64,000 nucleotides of DNA from Deltaproteobacteria bacterium HGW-Deltaproteobacteria-6 (GTDB taxonomy: Bacteria > Desulfobacterota > Syntrophia > Syntrophales > Smithellaceae). Below are positions 16,919-26,098 of this stretch, in pieces. Positions within the stretch are counted from its first letter, which is position 1. Each line of letters opens with the position of its first letter. The stretch lies in the NCBI GenBank assembly GCA_002840435.1, contig PHAT01000001.1, positions 656,979 to 720,978 of the forward strand. Reading direction: 5' to 3'. Position numbers and translations under genes: made by a program. The notes beneath the pieces were generated by a model that worked only from the letters and a program-made list of their open reading frames with translations, ran no database searches and was not told where the DNA came from.

Positions 16919-18079
16919 TCAATGCGCGGCGCATCTTAGCATTAAATCCGCCATCCTGGCCGGCGTGACTTCCTCAATATCCTGGGGGACATTCTGCCCG
17001 CAGGTGAGATAAGTAACCGGCTTTTTCGTGCTGGAAAGAACATCATAAAGCCTGCCGAATCTTCTGGATTCATCAATTTTAGTGACAATCAGATGATCAA
17101 TCCGGAATCTGGAATACCCCGTGACAATGTTGTCAAGGTGATCTTCACTGCCTGTGGCGTTAATCAGTAAATTCTTTTCAATCCGTTGATCGGAAATCGT
17201 TTCTTCTATCTTGTTAAGATATCCGTCATCCGGTCGCGCGCGGCCCGGCGTATCCACGAGAATAATGTCCTTGTCGGCAAGAACCCGCAAAGCCTTTTCA
17301 AACGTCTCGCGTGTAGAAGCCTTCTCCATCCGCAGACCCATTATTTTGGCGTAGGTTTCCAATTGTTCAGCGGCGGCAATGCGATAATTATCTGTAGTTA
17401 TCAGGCCGACATTCATTTTTTTCATAATCGAATACCGTGCGGCCAGTTTTGCCAGCGTTGTCGTCTTTCCCACACCCGTGGGGCCAATAAACATCTTAAT
17501 ACGCGTTTCTGCCCCTGTTTCGGGAAGAGCGGGCAAAGAACCAATAATATGCTTTTCCGCTAATTTCAGGGCGTCCGCTTCACTCGATTGTGCAGGCCAG
17601 GACGCCGCCTGATTCATCGCTTCCACGATACGGCAGGAACTGGATTGCGAAAAGCCGTTGCCCAGCAAATGCAGATACACCTTCCGGTTCAGATCCTGGG
17701 GAGCCTTGCCCTTTCTCATTCCCAGAATATCAAAGAATGAATTCATCGTTTCCTTCATCTCGGCCAGCTCCGAGTTGAGGGAGTTTTGTTCATGCAAGTT
17801 TTTGATGGATTCTCTGATTTCCTTAAGCTCGGCGCGGAAAAAAGCAAAGACATCCTCATGAGGATTCAGGTCGCGAACTTCGGAGGCATCAGCTTTTCCG
17901 ATCGGAGTTTTATGGGGAACCTGTATATTTTCATCACGTGCCGCCATGACTTCAAATGCCTCTTTTCTTCCGCTTCCGATCTTCCTCGCGGATAAAATAA
18001 CGGCATCCGGCCCCAGATCATTTTTGATCTTCGTCATGGCTTCGCTCATGGATGCTACTTCGTATCGTTTCACTTGCAT
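16919..18079 (-). CDS. flhF: FlhF, SRP-type GTPase for flagellar placement
   Basis: This 386-aa protein has an N-terminal B domain (MQVKRYEVASMSEAMTKIKNDLGPDAVILSARKIG) and a C-terminal NG GTPase domain with GPTGVGKTTTLAKLAAR, DTPGRARPDDG and VTKIDESRRFGRLYDVL. FlhF sets the site and number of flagella. The start at 18079 coincides with the family's usual MQVKRY beginning and overlaps no more than the end of flhA; the stop of flhA lies five bases upstream. The longer frame to 18121 is antisense-free but overlaps flhA. Confidence 0.95.
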   Translation of the reverse strand: MQVKRYEVASMSEAMTKIKNDLGPDAVILSARKIGSGRKEAFEVMAARDENIQVPHKTPIGKADASEVRDLNPHEDVFAFFRAELKEIRESIKNLHEQNSLNSELAEMKETMNSFFDILGMRKGKAPQDLNRKVYLHLLGNGFSQSSSCRIVEAMNQAASWPAQSSEADALKLAEKHIIGSLPALPETGAETRIKMFIGPTGVGKTTTLAKLAARYSIMKKMNVGLITTDNYRIAAAEQLETYAKIMGLRMEKASTRETFEKALRVLADKDIILVDTPGRARPDDGYLNKIEETISDQRIEKNLLINATGSEDHLDNIVTGYSRFRIDHLIVTKIDESRRFGRLYDVLSSTKKPVTYLTCGQNVPQDIEEVTPARMADLMLRCAAH

Positions 18080-18083
18080 AGGA

Positions 18084-20165
18084 TCACTCGACCATTCCCA
18101 GAGATTTAATATTGGCTTCACGGGCTATTTCATTGTGCGCCAGAAACACCAGATTGGGATAAAATTTTTCCAGAATCTTACGAAAATGAATTCGTGTATT
18201 GGGTGAACATAAAACAATCGGCTGCAGGCCGCTCGCTGCAAATGCACTGATCATTTTTTGCAGATTACTGACTATCTTTTTGACGAGATTAGGATCAGGA
18301 GAGACAAACGACTCGTGTTCCGTATGTTGAATGGAACGGCTGATCTTGTCTTCAATGTCGGGGGACATGATCATGACCGTGATATTGCCCTCTCTGTCCT
18401 GATACTGCTTGGTAATCGCCCGCCCCAAAGCCTGCCTCACATAGCCGGTAAGAATATCCGCATTTTTTGTCATGGCAATATACTCACCCATCGTTTCAAT
18501 AATCGTTAACAAATCGCGGATGGAAATTCGTTCACGCAGGAGACGCTGCAAAACACGGAGAAGGAGATTGATCGGAATAACTTTGGGAACGATCTCCTTG
18601 ACAACGCGCGGATACAGCTGTTCCAGATTATCGACCAGAGATTGAACTTCCTGGCGTCCCATCAACTCATCGGCGTAAGTTTTGGTCAGTTCCGTCAGAT
18701 GGGTGGTCATGACTGTGGCCGGATCAACCACGACATAACCTTTGGCCATGATGGCATCTTTATCTCTATCTGAAACCCACATCGCGGGCAGACCAAAAGC
18801 CGGCTCCTTGGTGGGAATTCCCTTGATCTTCATGTTTTTTTCATCGGTAGAAATGACCAAATGATGCCCCATCATTACGGAGCCGTGAGCAACTTCGATG
18901 CCTTTGAGCAACACAGTATATTCATCCGGCTTTAATTTCAGATTATCCCGGATATGAATCGCCGGCATAATGAAACCCATTTCATTGGCCAGTTGACGGC
19001 GAAGGGCCTTAATCCTCTGCAACAATTCCCCACCCTGCGACGCATCAACCATCGGAATCAGCGCATACCCTACTTCGAGGCCCATGGCATCAAGCGGCGC
19101 AATGGCATCCACCGGTTCCGCAGCCTCCGGTGCTTCCATTTCTTTTGTTTCTTCTTCAAGCTTTTTCGCGGCGATGCTTTTCACTACCCGATAAGCGACA
19201 AACGCGATAATCGCGGCAACGATTAAAAATGATATTTTAGGCATGCCTGGAATCAGCGCAAAAACAAATAAGAGGATGGCTGCCGTAGCAATAGCTCTCG
19301 GCTGAGTGAATACCTGAGCTTTCACTTCATCCCCCAGTTCAGTGGCTGTTGCCGTTCTGGTCACCAGAATACCAGCTGCTGTGGATACGATCAAAGCGGG
19401 CACTTGCGTCACCAGACCGTCACCAACCGTCAGCAACGTATAATTTCGCGCGGCATCCACCACCGGCATGCCCATTTGCAACACGCCGATAATCAAACCG
19501 CCGATGATATTCACAAAAACAATCAGAATACCCGCGACCGCATCGCCGCGGACAAATTTACTTGCGCCGTCCATGGCGCCGTAAAAGTTTGCTTCCTGCT
19601 CAATCTCAATACGTCTGCGCCTTGCGTCGGTATCCGAAATTAAACCTGCATTCAAGTCCGCGTCGATACTCATTTGCTTGCCGGGCATTGCGTCTAGAGT
19701 AAAACGCGCCGATACTTCGGCTACCCGGGTTGCGCCCTTGGTAATGACCACAAAATTGATGAGCACTAAAACCATGAAAACGATTAAACCAACGACATAA
19801 TTTCCGCCGACCACAAAGGTTCCAAACGCCTGAATGACCTGACCGGCTGCGCTTGTGCCTTCAGAGCCATGCAGGAGAATCAAGCGCGTTGAGGCAACAT
19901 TGAGAGAAAGACGCAACAGGGTTACAATTAACAAGACTGATGGAAATACTGAAAACTGCAATGGTTTTAAAACATACATGGACATCAGAAGAATAATAAT
20001 GGAAAGCGCCAAGCTCAGCGATAAAAGAATATCGAGTAAAAAAGTGGGGATCGGAATAATCATCACCATGAGAATGGCGACAACAGCCATCGCGATCATG
20101 GCGGAATTCGATGTCGCCGAATCCATGAATGTACTTCTACCGGTTATCCCTTGTGCGTCAGCCAT
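18084..20165 (-). CDS. flhA: FlhA, export gate protein
   Basis: This 693-aa inner-membrane protein has about eight N-terminal membrane helices and a large cytoplasmic domain that receives chaperone-substrate complexes. Conserved FHIPEP-region sequence is visible (GATRVAEVSARFTLDAMPGKQMSIDADLNAGLI, then EANFYGAMDGASKFVRGDAVAGI), and the C-terminal domain contains LLRVLQRLLRERISIRDLLTIIETMGEY. Length is the family norm. It lies between flhB and flhF with spacings of under 10 bases. Confidence 0.98.
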   Translation of the reverse strand: MADAQGITGRSTFMDSATSNSAMIAMAVVAILMVMIIPIPTFLLDILLSLSLALSIIILLMSMYVLKPLQFSVFPSVLLIVTLLRLSLNVASTRLILLHGSEGTSAAGQVIQAFGTFVVGGNYVVGLIVFMVLVLINFVVITKGATRVAEVSARFTLDAMPGKQMSIDADLNAGLISDTDARRRRIEIEQEANFYGAMDGASKFVRGDAVAGILIVFVNIIGGLIIGVLQMGMPVVDAARNYTLLTVGDGLVTQVPALIVSTAAGILVTRTATATELGDEVKAQVFTQPRAIATAAILLFVFALIPGMPKISFLIVAAIIAFVAYRVVKSIAAKKLEEETKEMEAPEAAEPVDAIAPLDAMGLEVGYALIPMVDASQGGELLQRIKALRRQLANEMGFIMPAIHIRDNLKLKPDEYTVLLKGIEVAHGSVMMGHHLVISTDEKNMKIKGIPTKEPAFGLPAMWVSDRDKDAIMAKGYVVVDPATVMTTHLTELTKTYADELMGRQEVQSLVDNLEQLYPRVVKEIVPKVIPINLLLRVLQRLLRERISIRDLLTIIETMGEYIAMTKNADILTGYVRQALGRAITKQYQDREGNITVMIMSPDIEDKISRSIQHTEHESFVSPDPNLVKKIVSNLQKMISAFAASGLQPIVLCSPNTRIHFRKILEKFYPNLVFLAHNEIAREANIKSLGMVE

Positions 20166-20171
20166 TGTTTA

Positions 20172-21245
20172 TTATCCAAATATCTTTATTTTCTTTTGTT
20201 CGTAAACAAATGCCAGAACTTCCGCGACCGCCTTGTAAAGATCTTCCGGCACAGCATTGTTCACTTTAACAATCTTATACAATACCTGTGCCAGAGGCTT
20301 ATTTTCAATGATGAGAACATCATTTTCCTGCGCAATATTTCGAATCTTCTCCGCAATAAAATCCGCTCCTTTCGCCACGACAATCGGCGCCTGCATATCT
20401 GCCGGATTATATTGAATAGCAACCGCCAGATGGGTCGGGTTGGTAATAACCACGTCCGCCTTAGGCACTTCGGCCATCATCCGTTTCTGCGCCATTTCTC
20501 TCTGAATCCGGCGGATTCTGGCTTTTATCATCGGATCGCCTTCCGTATTCTTGTATTCATCCTTGATTTCCTGTTTGGTCATGCGAATGCTCTTTTCAAA
20601 TTCCCAGCGTTGATAGGCGTAGTCGAGTATCGCCAGAAAGACCAGAACAACTGTCATGTAAAGTAGTATTTTAAAGCAGATGCCGCCTATATAACTGAAC
20701 ATACCCCAGGCAGACTGATCCGCCAGCGGCATCAAATGATCGAATTCATTTCGAATAATAATGTAGGCCACCCCGCCGATAATACTGATCTTCAGGATGC
20801 CCTTGAAAAGCTCCGCTATGGAACGGATTGAAAACAGCCTCTTGAATCCTTTGGCGGGGCTGATTTTGTCAAATTTTGGTTGAAGGGATTCCGAAGAAAA
20901 CATAAAACCGATTTGCAGAACATTTCCCAGAATGGCGGCAATCAGAACTGCGATTAAAAGGGGAAATAGTATTCCAAACCCTTTAAATATATAGCTGGTC
21001 ATGATTGCCGTCACACTATCCTGCGTCAGATTGACCTGTCCGGCTTCACGAAACCCGACCGTCATGATATCCATCGTCTTTAAAACAAGGGTGGAACCGC
21101 CAAAGTAAAAAAACAGGAGACCGGCGACCAGGATACTGACTGAAATCACTTCCTGGGAACGGGCTACCTGGCCTTTCTCACGACTTTCTTCGCGCCGCTT
21201 ACCTGTGGCTTGCTCGGTTCGTTCCTGATCATCATTTTCGGCCAT
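20172..21245 (-). CDS. flhB: FlhB, export gate and substrate-specificity switch
   Basis: This 357-aa protein has four membrane helices and a cytoplasmic domain with the autocleavage site NPTH (DVVITNPTHLAVAIQY). Cleavage there changes export from rod/hook to filament substrates, together with FliK. The N-terminus (AENDDQERTEQATGKRREESREKGQVARSQEV) is typical. TGGAG lies just before the ATG. The C-terminal end resembles FlhX at 11412. A 170-base spacer separates it from fliR, the only sizeable gap in this export-gene run. Confidence 0.98.
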   Translation of the reverse strand: MAENDDQERTEQATGKRREESREKGQVARSQEVISVSILVAGLLFFYFGGSTLVLKTMDIMTVGFREAGQVNLTQDSVTAIMTSYIFKGFGILFPLLIAVLIAAILGNVLQIGFMFSSESLQPKFDKISPAKGFKRLFSIRSIAELFKGILKISIIGGVAYIIIRNEFDHLMPLADQSAWGMFSYIGGICFKILLYMTVVLVFLAILDYAYQRWEFEKSIRMTKQEIKDEYKNTEGDPMIKARIRRIQREMAQKRMMAEVPKADVVITNPTHLAVAIQYNPADMQAPIVVAKGADFIAEKIRNIAQENDVLIIENKPLAQVLYKIVKVNNAVPEDLYKAVAEVLAFVYEQKKIKIFG

Positions 21246-21415
21246 TGCGACTCCAACAATTAAATCCCGTTAATGCGGGACGAGTATTCATTCTCTACAG
21301 CTTGCTGTCATTCATTTCATGCCTCGACAGCTTGCCGAGAGTTGGTTGCTTGACAGATGCGTCAATATTTCGTTATGCATTACCTGTTTGTCCAACCCGC
21401 ATATCCCGGCAACCC
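21246..21415. repeat. Hairpin-rich spacer between fliR and flhB
   Basis: This spacer has no supported gene. It contains short perfect inverted repeats, ACAGC-TT-GCTGT and CTCG-(9)-CGAG, a repeated GACAGCTTGC-type word and two facing CCCGC/GCGGG elements near its ends. The neighbouring genes are otherwise tightly packed. It looks like a small non-autonomous repeat or an mRNA-processing element, but no terminal repeat or target duplication is certain. Confidence 0.4.
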
Positions 21416-22195
21416 TCACATCAAACGCATCATCGTAACAATTTTACCTTCCAGGCTGATGAAAATAGCCTGTGTTATGTGAACGAAGAGAGGCGCCGTG
21501 ATGCCTAAAAAAATGAGACCAAGGGAGATCTGTAAAGGAAAACCGACGATGAAAATATTCATCTGCGGTACGGTGCGCGCCATAACACCTAACCCCACAT
21601 TGGTAAAGATCATTACCGCCATAATCGGAGCGGATATTTTCAGGGCGATCACGAATATATCTCTGGACGTATCAAAAATAAACTGCATGAGCTGACCCGA
21701 AAAATGAAAGCTCAGGGGAGCAAGTAAAGCGTAACTCTGAATAATAGCCTGAAAAAACAAATGATGGGCATTGACGGTGAGAAACACCAGCATGGCAATC
21801 AGATACTGCAATTCGGTGATGACGGACGACATTTGGGAGGTCATGGGATCAATCACATTGGCGACCGAAAAACCCATTTGAAAACCGATGATGTCGCCCG
21901 CCATTCTAATGCCTGCAAAAACCAGTCTGGCGACAAAACCGATCGTCACACCGATCAGCACTTCTCCAATCATGCGAAAGATCAGCTCTATAAAATGTAA
22001 TTGATTGATCGATGGGATCTGAGAGGCCACCAGAGGAAAGATGATCAGAGAAACAATAATGGACAGGGCGGCTTTGACTTTAGCCGGAACGGTTGCTTCA
22101 GAAATCACCGGTATGGTGACAATAATGGCGCTGACCCGGAGTAACACCAAAACAAAAGCATTGAAATGCTCTGCGGACAGGAAAGGCAAACTCAT
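21416..22195 (-). CDS. fliR: FliR, export gate membrane protein
   Basis: This 259-aa protein has about six hydrophobic segments. Family motifs are clear: VLLRVSAIIVTIPVISEATVPAKVKAALS, EVLIGVTIGFVARLVFAGIRMAGDIIGFQMGFSVANVIDP, and a C-terminal hydrophobic run. It forms the FliPQR channel with the neighbouring gene products. TGGAG precedes the ATG at 22195. It follows fliQ by 50 bases. Confidence 0.97.
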   Translation of the reverse strand: MSLPFLSAEHFNAFVLVLLRVSAIIVTIPVISEATVPAKVKAALSIIVSLIIFPLVASQIPSINQLHFIELIFRMIGEVLIGVTIGFVARLVFAGIRMAGDIIGFQMGFSVANVIDPMTSQMSSVITELQYLIAMLVFLTVNAHHLFFQAIIQSYALLAPLSFHFSGQLMQFIFDTSRDIFVIALKISAPIMAVMIFTNVGLGVMARTVPQMNIFIVGFPLQISLGLIFLGITAPLFVHITQAIFISLEGKIVTMMRLM

Positions 22196-22245
22196 TTAAA
22201 TGTTCTCCATCTTCATCGCTGATCATTATGTCCGGCAAATCTTCC

Positions 22246-22515
22246 TCACTTGATATACAAAGGAATATTGATAAATAAATTCTGCGTATAAGTGATCATC
22301 ATCCCCATCATCCAGGGAAGCGCCGCGATCAGCGTTATCAAAACGGCCACAATCTTGGGCACGAAGACCAGCGTCATTTCCTGAATCTGAGTGACGGCTT
22401 GAAACAAACTAATCAAAACGCCAACCACCAATCCGACAATCAACATGGGCGCTGCAACCAGCAGCGTAATCTTGATCGTTTCCGCCATTAATCCGATAAT
22501 AGTATCAGGCGTCAT
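22246..22515 (-). CDS. fliQ: FliQ, export gate membrane protein
   Basis: This 89-aa protein with two membrane helices has the family pattern MTPDTIIGLMAETIKITLLVAAPMLIVGLVVGVLISLFQAVTQIQEMTLVFVPKI. It is part of the FliPQR export channel. AAGGA precedes the ATG. A 118-base gap separates it from fliP; that gap contains a small hairpin (CCGTTA/TAACGG near 22615) but no gene or promoter I can support. Confidence 0.97.
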   Translation of the reverse strand: MTPDTIIGLMAETIKITLLVAAPMLIVGLVVGVLISLFQAVTQIQEMTLVFVPKIVAVLITLIAALPWMMGMMITYTQNLFINIPLYIK

Positions 22516-22633
22516 TTTCTTTTTCCTTATCTAAGCCGTTGTTCAATAATAACTGTAACATTTTAATATCATAACCGGCATCAGGGGCCGTAACGAAATG
22601 GATGGAAATGGAACCGTTATTTCTTAACGGCTC

Positions 22634-23407
22634 CTAATGAAAGCTTTGCACCAAAGAGCCGACAATCAAATGCCAGCCATCTACCAGCACGAACAACAGC
22701 AGCTTGAACGGGAGACTTACCATAATGGGCGGCAGCATCATCATGCCCATGGACAGCAAGACGCTTGCCACCACCATATCCAGGATTAAAAAAGGCAAAT
22801 AAATCATAAAGCCTATCTGAAACGCCGTTTTCAATTCGCTGATTACAAATGCCGGGATCAAAGTGGTAAGCGTTACATCTTCAGGTTTGGAAGGCCGCGG
22901 CTCCTTGGCAATTTTAATAAATAACGCCAGATCTTTTTCCCGCACCTGTTTCAGCATAAATTCTTTGACCGGAACAACAGCCCTGGTCATCGCCACTTCT
23001 CCGGAAATCTGATCCGCATAATATGGTTTGAGCGCTTCGGTGTTGACGCGATTGATTACGGGAGACATGATGAAGAAAGTTAAAAACAACGACAAACCGA
23101 CGATGACCTGATTGGGCGGCATCTGTTGCGTACCCAACGCCGTCCGGATAAGCGATAAAACAATGATGATCCGCGTAAAAGACGTGACCAAAAGCAGGAT
23201 GGCCGGCGCCAGGGACAGGATTGTTAATAAAATCACCAGTTGAATCAGTGATTGTACTTTCTCCGGTTCGGTTGTTCCCCCGTTTAATGTTAAATTGACA
23301 TTAGGCAGTGCAAAGGGTTGAGCAGCGGAAGCAAGCAGCGGCACAAGCATGGAAAAAATCACCAGCCCCAATGTTAAACCCGTTATAGTCAGCAGTGTTT
23401 TTTTCAT
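22634..23407 (-). CDS. fliP: FliP, export gate membrane protein
   Basis: This 257-aa protein has a cleavable signal-like N-terminus (TLGLVIFSMLVPLLASAA) and family motifs LLVTSFTRIIIVLSLIRTALGTQQMPPNQVIVGLSLFLTFFIM and FQIGFMIYLPFLILDMVVASVLLSMGMMMLPP. It forms the export pore with FliQ and FliR. The ATG overlaps the fliO stop by four bases (ATGA), which indicates coupled translation. Confidence 0.98.
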   Translation of the reverse strand: MKKTLLTITGLTLGLVIFSMLVPLLASAAQPFALPNVNLTLNGGTTEPEKVQSLIQLVILLTILSLAPAILLLVTSFTRIIIVLSLIRTALGTQQMPPNQVIVGLSLFLTFFIMSPVINRVNTEALKPYYADQISGEVAMTRAVVPVKEFMLKQVREKDLALFIKIAKEPRPSKPEDVTLTTLIPAFVISELKTAFQIGFMIYLPFLILDMVVASVLLSMGMMMLPPIMVSLPFKLLLFVLVDGWHLIVGSLVQSFH

Positions 23408-23805
23408 TTTGCGGACTTACCCGTTTTTTTCCCGGCGGATAAATTGGCCATGGAGAGCAATCTTGCAATTTTTTCTCCGCTGAAAGGACTGGCCGGCGGT
23501 TGACTTCGCTGCGACTTGATTTTCGCGATGGCCAGCGGATCATCGATACGGGCAAGGGGCGTCATCTGCTGACCGGTAATCCCCACAACAATTATCTGGT
23601 CCAAAACTTCGACCAGAACAATGCTGGATTTAGGACCCAGGTACCGTGATGATAAGACATTAATCAGAGCTTGATTGTCGACGGACGGCGCCTGGCGCTG
23701 CATGAAATTTCTGATGAAATACATGACACCGATTAGAAGCCCCAGGACAATCGCCAGAGCAAAAATCATTTTCAGAAATGAAGACAGAAGTGAAATATTG
23801 TCCAT
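23404..23805 (-). CDS. fliO: FliO, export gate assembly protein
   Basis: This 133-aa protein has one N-terminal membrane segment (MIFALAIVLGLLIGVMYFIRNF) and a small cytoplasmic domain with LSSRYLGPKSSIVLVEVLDQIIVVGITGQQMTPLARI, the FliO pattern. It helps FliP oligomerise. The C-terminal tail is basic (SAGKKTGKSAK). It lies between fliN and fliP, overlapping fliP by four bases. Confidence 0.93.
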   Translation of the reverse strand: MDNISLLSSFLKMIFALAIVLGLLIGVMYFIRNFMQRQAPSVDNQALINVLSSRYLGPKSSIVLVEVLDQIIVVGITGQQMTPLARIDDPLAIAKIKSQRSQPPASPFSGEKIARLLSMANLSAGKKTGKSAK

Positions 23806-23816
23806 GGAAGACTCTC

Positions 23817-24272
23817 TTATCCTAATTTATTGACACGTTCAGCCGGAGAAACAATATCCGTCAGACGCACACCGAATTTTTCATTCACCACAACCACTTC
23901 GCCACGGGCAATCAACCGCTGATTAACATAAATATCCATCGGTTCACCAGCCAGTTTGGAAAGTTCCAGAACAGAACCCTGCCCGAGCTGAAGAAGCTCG
24001 CTGATGAGCATTTTGCTTCTTCCGAGCTCCGCAGTCAGGGTCAGCGGAATATCCATTATGAAGTCCAGATTGAAATTGGTCTTCCCTTCCGGCTTTGTTC
24101 TCTGCAATTCTTCGAAATGGACATTGGATATTTCTGTTTTAGGTCCGGCGGGGTGAGCAGATTGTTCCATCTCATCCTTGACATCGTCCCAGCTGATATT
24201 GTCATCCGCCGGAGCCGGTTCTTTTGCAGAACCTACGCCCTTCATCAATTCATCAATTTCATTCTGTTCCAT
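23817..24272 (-). CDS. fliN: FliN, C-ring switch protein
   Basis: This 151-aa protein has the SpoA/FliN domain at the C-terminus: LDFIMDIPLTLTAELGRSKMLISELLQLGQGSVLELSKLAGEPMDIYVNQRLIARGEVVVVNEKFGVRLTDIVSP. The N-terminal extension starts with EIDELMKGVG, resembling the CheY-binding peptide of FliM and FliN proteins. It overlaps the 3' end of fliM by 14 bases. It builds the base of the rotor C-ring with FliM and FliG. Confidence 0.97.
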   Translation of the reverse strand: MEQNEIDELMKGVGSAKEPAPADDNISWDDVKDEMEQSAHPAGPKTEISNVHFEELQRTKPEGKTNFNLDFIMDIPLTLTAELGRSKMLISELLQLGQGSVLELSKLAGEPMDIYVNQRLIARGEVVVVNEKFGVRLTDIVSPAERVNKLG

Positions 24273-25260
24273 ATTCTACATCCTCTTTTCCCGTAATGAC
24301 CTGTGAAACCTGCACGGCTTGATTACCTTTAAATATCCCCGGAAACCCCTTGTATTTGATAATTCCCTCAATAAAAACATCCAGTGGATCGGATGCATAA
24401 TGATCCAGTTGGATAACATCACCTTTCTTCAGGTTGATAATATCCTTCCCCAGAATCGATACACGTCCCAGCTCCACCATGATATCAACATAGGATTTCA
24501 TCAGACCGCCTTTAAAGCGGTTGGACCATGTCTTGTCCACTTCCAGTTGTTCGCTTTGAAAACCGGCTGAAAGCTTTTCCTTAATCGGTTCAAGCATCGA
24601 ATAAGGAATGCAGATGGATATGACGCCCGAAGTGTACTCCACTTCCAGTTCAAAATTCATCACCACCACCACATCGGTGGGGGGAACTATCTGGGCAAAC
24701 TGAGGATTAATCTCCGCCCGTTGGTAGGTAATATTCAGATCAATCAATGGTTTCCAGCATTTTTCAAGATCCGAAAGTGCGTTCAACACAATTTTTTTAA
24801 TCAGATTATTTTCAATCGCCGTGAATTCACGCCCCTCAATCTTAAAAGATTCCGTACCGGTGCCGCCGAAAATAATATCCACCAGCGTGAATATTATTTT
24901 AGACTCCACGACAAAAATCGCATTGCCCCTCATGGGGTCCATTCGGAAAAGATGGAGGCTGGTGGGCACAGGCAGCGTCTTCAAAAATTCACCGAATTTT
25001 ATCATATCAGCTGAAACGGCTGTAACTGAAATAACCTTGCGCAAAATGGAAGATAAAGTGGCCCGGAAAGTCCGGGCATACTTTTCATTGGTCATTTCCA
25101 AAGTCGGCATGCGACCCCGGATAATTCTGTCCTGACTGGTCAGATCGTAGGGAATAATCCCGCCAGGCTCGTGATACTGCTCCGCTTCCGTCTCGATTTC
25201 ACCGCCGGAAATCCCTCGAAGCAGGGCATCAACTTCTTCTTGCGAAAGGATGTTAGTCAT
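24259..25260 (-). CDS. fliM: FliM, C-ring switch protein binding CheY-P
   Basis: This 333-aa protein opens with the CheY-binding peptide LSQEEVDALLRGISGG. A middle CheC-like domain (ALNALSDLEKCWKPL region, DVVVVMNFELEV) follows, and a C-terminal SpoA domain contains VDIMVELGRVSILGKDIINLKKGDVIQLDHYASDPLDVFIEGIIKYKGFPGIF. It receives the chemotaxis signal and switches rotation direction. It is preceded by fliL with a 66-base gap and followed by the overlapping fliN. Confidence 0.98.
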   Translation of the reverse strand: MTNILSQEEVDALLRGISGGEIETEAEQYHEPGGIIPYDLTSQDRIIRGRMPTLEMTNEKYARTFRATLSSILRKVISVTAVSADMIKFGEFLKTLPVPTSLHLFRMDPMRGNAIFVVESKIIFTLVDIIFGGTGTESFKIEGREFTAIENNLIKKIVLNALSDLEKCWKPLIDLNITYQRAEINPQFAQIVPPTDVVVVMNFELEVEYTSGVISICIPYSMLEPIKEKLSAGFQSEQLEVDKTWSNRFKGGLMKSYVDIMVELGRVSILGKDIINLKKGDVIQLDHYASDPLDVFIEGIIKYKGFPGIFKGNQAVQVSQVITGKEDVEYGTE

Positions 25261-25326
25261 GAAACCTCATCTTCATTGCTGTCATTAAGTCCAGATGAAA
25301 CCGGTATGACGCTGGAATCATCTGAC

Positions 25327-25854
25327 TTACTGAATGACAAATTCCGTAAAATATACTTTAAGCACTTTACCGTTTTTGACATTCATGTTCATCCGCATGG
25401 CTATTTCATCGCGCAGACGCTGCTTGCCATATGGATCAATCATTTCCTTGTAAGTTTTCGAAGATAATAAATCCAGAATGGTGTCCCTCAGTTTAGGCGT
25501 CAGGAGTTTCATTTCTTCGAGCATTATTTTATCCGATAACTCCAACTGCATGACCACCTTCAAATATCGTTCCCCTTCATTATCGATTAAATTAACGATA
25601 AAGGGATCCATCGGCCAGAAGACGCTGACTTGAGGTTTTTCCTGGGCGACGGTTTTTTTTTCGCCCGTCACCGCCTTGGCTTTGAAGAAAAAGAAATAGG
25701 CCGCACCGCCGCCGCCGGCCAATAAAACAACTACAACTGCGATAATGATGATCAGTTTTAACTTCGATCCTTTTTGCTCAGGTTGCGATTCCGAATTTTC
25801 ATCATTTTCTTCTTCATCTGTGACATTTTTTTTCGTCTTTTCCGCAGCAGCCAT
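25327..25854 (-). CDS. fliL: FliL, stator-associated basal-body protein
   Basis: This 175-aa protein has an acidic N-terminus, one membrane segment (LKLIIIIAVVVVLLAGGGGAAYFFFF) and a periplasmic domain with VNLIDNEGERYLKVVMQLELSD, LTPKLRDTILDLLSSKTYKEM and LKVYFTEFVIQ. I chose the ATG at 25854 (MAAAEK) because the GGAGAGAGG before it is a good site that overlaps the upstream ATG at 25866. It is the first gene of the long fliL-to-flhX unit and is driven by the sigma-54 promoter at 25897-25912. Confidence 0.96.
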   Translation of the reverse strand: MAAAEKTKKNVTDEEENDENSESQPEQKGSKLKLIIIIAVVVVLLAGGGGAAYFFFFKAKAVTGEKKTVAQEKPQVSVFWPMDPFIVNLIDNEGERYLKVVMQLELSDKIMLEEMKLLTPKLRDTILDLLSSKTYKEMIDPYGKQRLRDEIAMRMNMNVKNGKVLKVYFTEFVIQ

Positions 25855-25896
25855 ACCTCTCTCCATTAAATTAGATTTTTACGTAACCGGTTAATT

Positions 25897-25912
25897 AGCA
25901 AAGAGCATACCA
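25897..25912 (-). promoter_or_regulatory. Sigma-54 promoter of the fliL operon
   Basis: The minus strand reads TGGTATGCTCTTTGCT, with GG and GC separated by exactly 10 bases and the TTGCT -12 box intact. The -24 box has TGGTAT rather than TGGCAC. It lies about 43 bases upstream of the fliL ATG. The rest of the 25855-26034 gap shows no gene. Confidence 0.85.
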
Positions 25913-26034
25913 TCTCTAGCGCCCTTACGCCTATTAGCTGTTTATGTTATAATACAGAGACTTACAATGAAGGTAAATATGAAATTGGACTTCCGAATTA
26001 ATTTTTTTTGACAGAAAGTCAAATATTTGACGAA

Positions 26035-26080
26035 GGCAAATAAAATGAGCGGGGCACGTTCCTCAGAACATGCCCCGCTC
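26035..26080 (-). terminator. Intrinsic terminator after flgE
   Basis: The arms GAGCGGGGCA and TGCCCCGCTC pair perfectly. They continue, after one mismatch, into a further four-base GTTC/GAAC stem closed by a CTCA loop (26047-26080). On the minus strand the hairpin is followed by ATTTTATTT. It lies about 19 bases beyond the flgE stop and ends the fliK-flgD-flgE transcript. Confidence 0.9.
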
Positions 26081-26098
26081 ATTGCATATTACGGGTTA

